Below are positions 6,007-6,645 of a stretch of 6,645 bases of DNA, in pieces. The DNA is from an uncultured Sulfolobales archaeon (GTDB taxonomy: Archaea; Thermoproteota; Thermoprotei_A; Sulfolobales; Desulfurococcaceae): NCBI GenBank assembly GCA_938003605.1, contig CALKYD010000071.1, forward strand, positions 1-6,645, in the 5' to 3' direction. Under the pieces are notes generated by a model. That model saw only the letters and a list, made by a program, of their open reading frames with translations. It was not told the origin of the DNA and did not search any database. The position numbers and the translations under genes were made by a program. Numbering within the stretch: position 1 is the stretch's first letter; every line of letters begins with the position of its first letter.

Positions 6007-6026
6007 TCCGTGATTGACTTAGGAAC

Positions 6027-6645
6027 TCATTGCTTTTGCGAGCGGAGGGAATCAAGCTCTATATCCATTAGTAGAGGCGGGTTTTCAGCCCATATCCTGC
6101 ACGTTCCCTCACTGCCGACCATGCATGGGCCCACGGGGTTTTCAGGAGTGCAGGCCTTCATGAACAGCGGGCAGTCGGTGGGCTTGGCTAATCCCAGGAC
6201 TACTTCACTACACCTACAGCCCGGTACTACGTCTTCAACATTTGCTGAGTCCTTTAAGCCCAGCTGGTCTGCAGCATCGTACTCCCTGTACTTGTCCTTA
6301 AAGACCGCCCCGCTTTCCTTAACTACCCCTATGCCTCTCCAGTAGGAGTCCACTTTCTCAAAGACTTCATTAATAGCTCTCAATGCATAAGTGTTTCCAC
6401 TGGGTTTAACTACTCTAGCGTATTCATTGATTAAAGCAGGCCTACCGGTTAATAGCTGCTTTAAAACTATTAGTACAGCCGCTAGGACGTCCACGGGCTC
6501 GAATCCAGCAACTACAGCAGTAACTCCATAGTCGCGGGGTATGAAGCTCCAAGCATTTGATCCTATTATTGTTGAAACGTGGCCGGGAGCTATTACTCCA
6601 CTTAAATTTACTTCCCTAACTTCATCAAATAGGTATTTTATTACT
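6027..6645 (-). CDS. hypD: HypD, Fe-cyanide assembly protein, C-terminal part
   Basis: HypD is the Fe-S scaffold that works with HypC to build the Fe(CN)2CO group of [NiFe]-hydrogenase in the cytoplasm. The frame is open to the right edge, so 205 residues are visible and roughly the first 150 of about 350 are missing, including the CGxHxH-type motif. Seen in the fragment: APGHVSTIIG (19-28), FIPRDYGV (34-41), AGFEPVDVLAA (46-56) and the cysteine-rich end PGCRCSEVVLGLAKPTDCPLF (141-161; key Cys143, Cys145, Cys158), then ACTPENPVGPCMVGSEGTC (164-182; Cys165, Cys174, Cys182). This set includes the [4Fe-4S] ligands and is complete. About 20 residues follow the last cysteine, a modest tail (to TGA 6027-6029). 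The GTG at 6494 (the Val of GFEPVD) is an internal codon, not the start. It is the first visible gene of the maturation operon. Confidence 0.95.
   Translation of the reverse strand, partial: VIKYLFDEVREVNLSGVIAPGHVSTIIGSNAWSFIPRDYGVTAVVAGFEPVDVLAAVLIVLKQLLTGRPALINEYARVVKPSGNTYALRAINEVFEKVDSYWRGIGVVKESGAVFKDKYREYDAADQLGLKDSANVEDVVPGCRCSEVVLGLAKPTDCPLFMKACTPENPVGPCMVGSEGTCRIWAENPPLLMDIELDSLRSQKQ

Noticed and set aside
5950..6345. 131-codon open frame on the + strand across hypA/hypD
   Set aside because: It lies antisense to well-conserved hypD codons and its product is Ser/Leu-rich with no family features; a shadow frame.
6494..6494. GTG at 6492-6494 as start of a short HypD-like gene
   Set aside because: The frame is open upstream with 50 more residues of clear HypD sequence; the GTG is the Val in GFEPVD.

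Overview
The window looks like a piece of a hyperthermophilic crenarchaeal (Thermoproteota) chromosome, possibly Desulfurococcales/Fervidicoccales-like; the rank below phylum is a guess. The reasons are AGG/AGA-rich arginine codons, TTG and GTG starts (and apparently one CTG start), purine-rich GGTG-type ribosome sites, a leaderless gene with a TATA element about 24 nt upstream, oligo-T ends, and a [NiFe]-hydrogenase maturation set of archaeal type. All positions are occupied by protein genes or short spacers. I see no tRNA, rRNA, CRISPR array, insertion sequence or attachment site.

Left part (1-2491, + strand): the C-terminal part of an APC-family amino acid permease is followed after 16 nt by a calcineurin-like metallophosphoesterase. 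The essential metal-binding DVH motif of that enzyme is only in frame if translation starts at a CTG codon (704). Its stop codon directly abuts the GTG start of a predicted nucleotidyltransferase. The three probably form one transcript. A T-tract and a G/C hairpin lie between this run and the next gene, which converges on it.

Middle part (2565-4325): a DUF2148 ('ferredoxin-domain') protein that has lost the cluster-binding cysteines points left, and a complete iron-dependent alcohol dehydrogenase points right. They share a 69-bp divergent promoter region. This holds a TATA-like core and a perfect 8-bp inverted repeat that covers the ribosome site of the DUF2148 gene.

Right part (4297-6645, - strand): a tightly packed maturation operon, read from the right edge as hypD (N-terminus off the window) - hypA - Mrp/MinD-type hypB - hycI-type endopeptidase. 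HypD takes part in building the Fe(CN)2CO moiety. HypA and the MinD-type ATPase deliver nickel. The endopeptidase then trims the C-terminus of the large subunit. No structural hydrogenase subunit and no HypC/E/F is visible here. The last gene of this operon overlaps the end of the alcohol dehydrogenase by 29 bp, tail to tail.

I did not find a clearly new multi-gene system. The points most worth checking are the CTG start, the cysteine-less DUF2148 protein, the hairpin over its ribosome site, the one-residue shift of the HypA nickel-binding N-terminus, and the phosphoesterase-nucleotidyltransferase pair.
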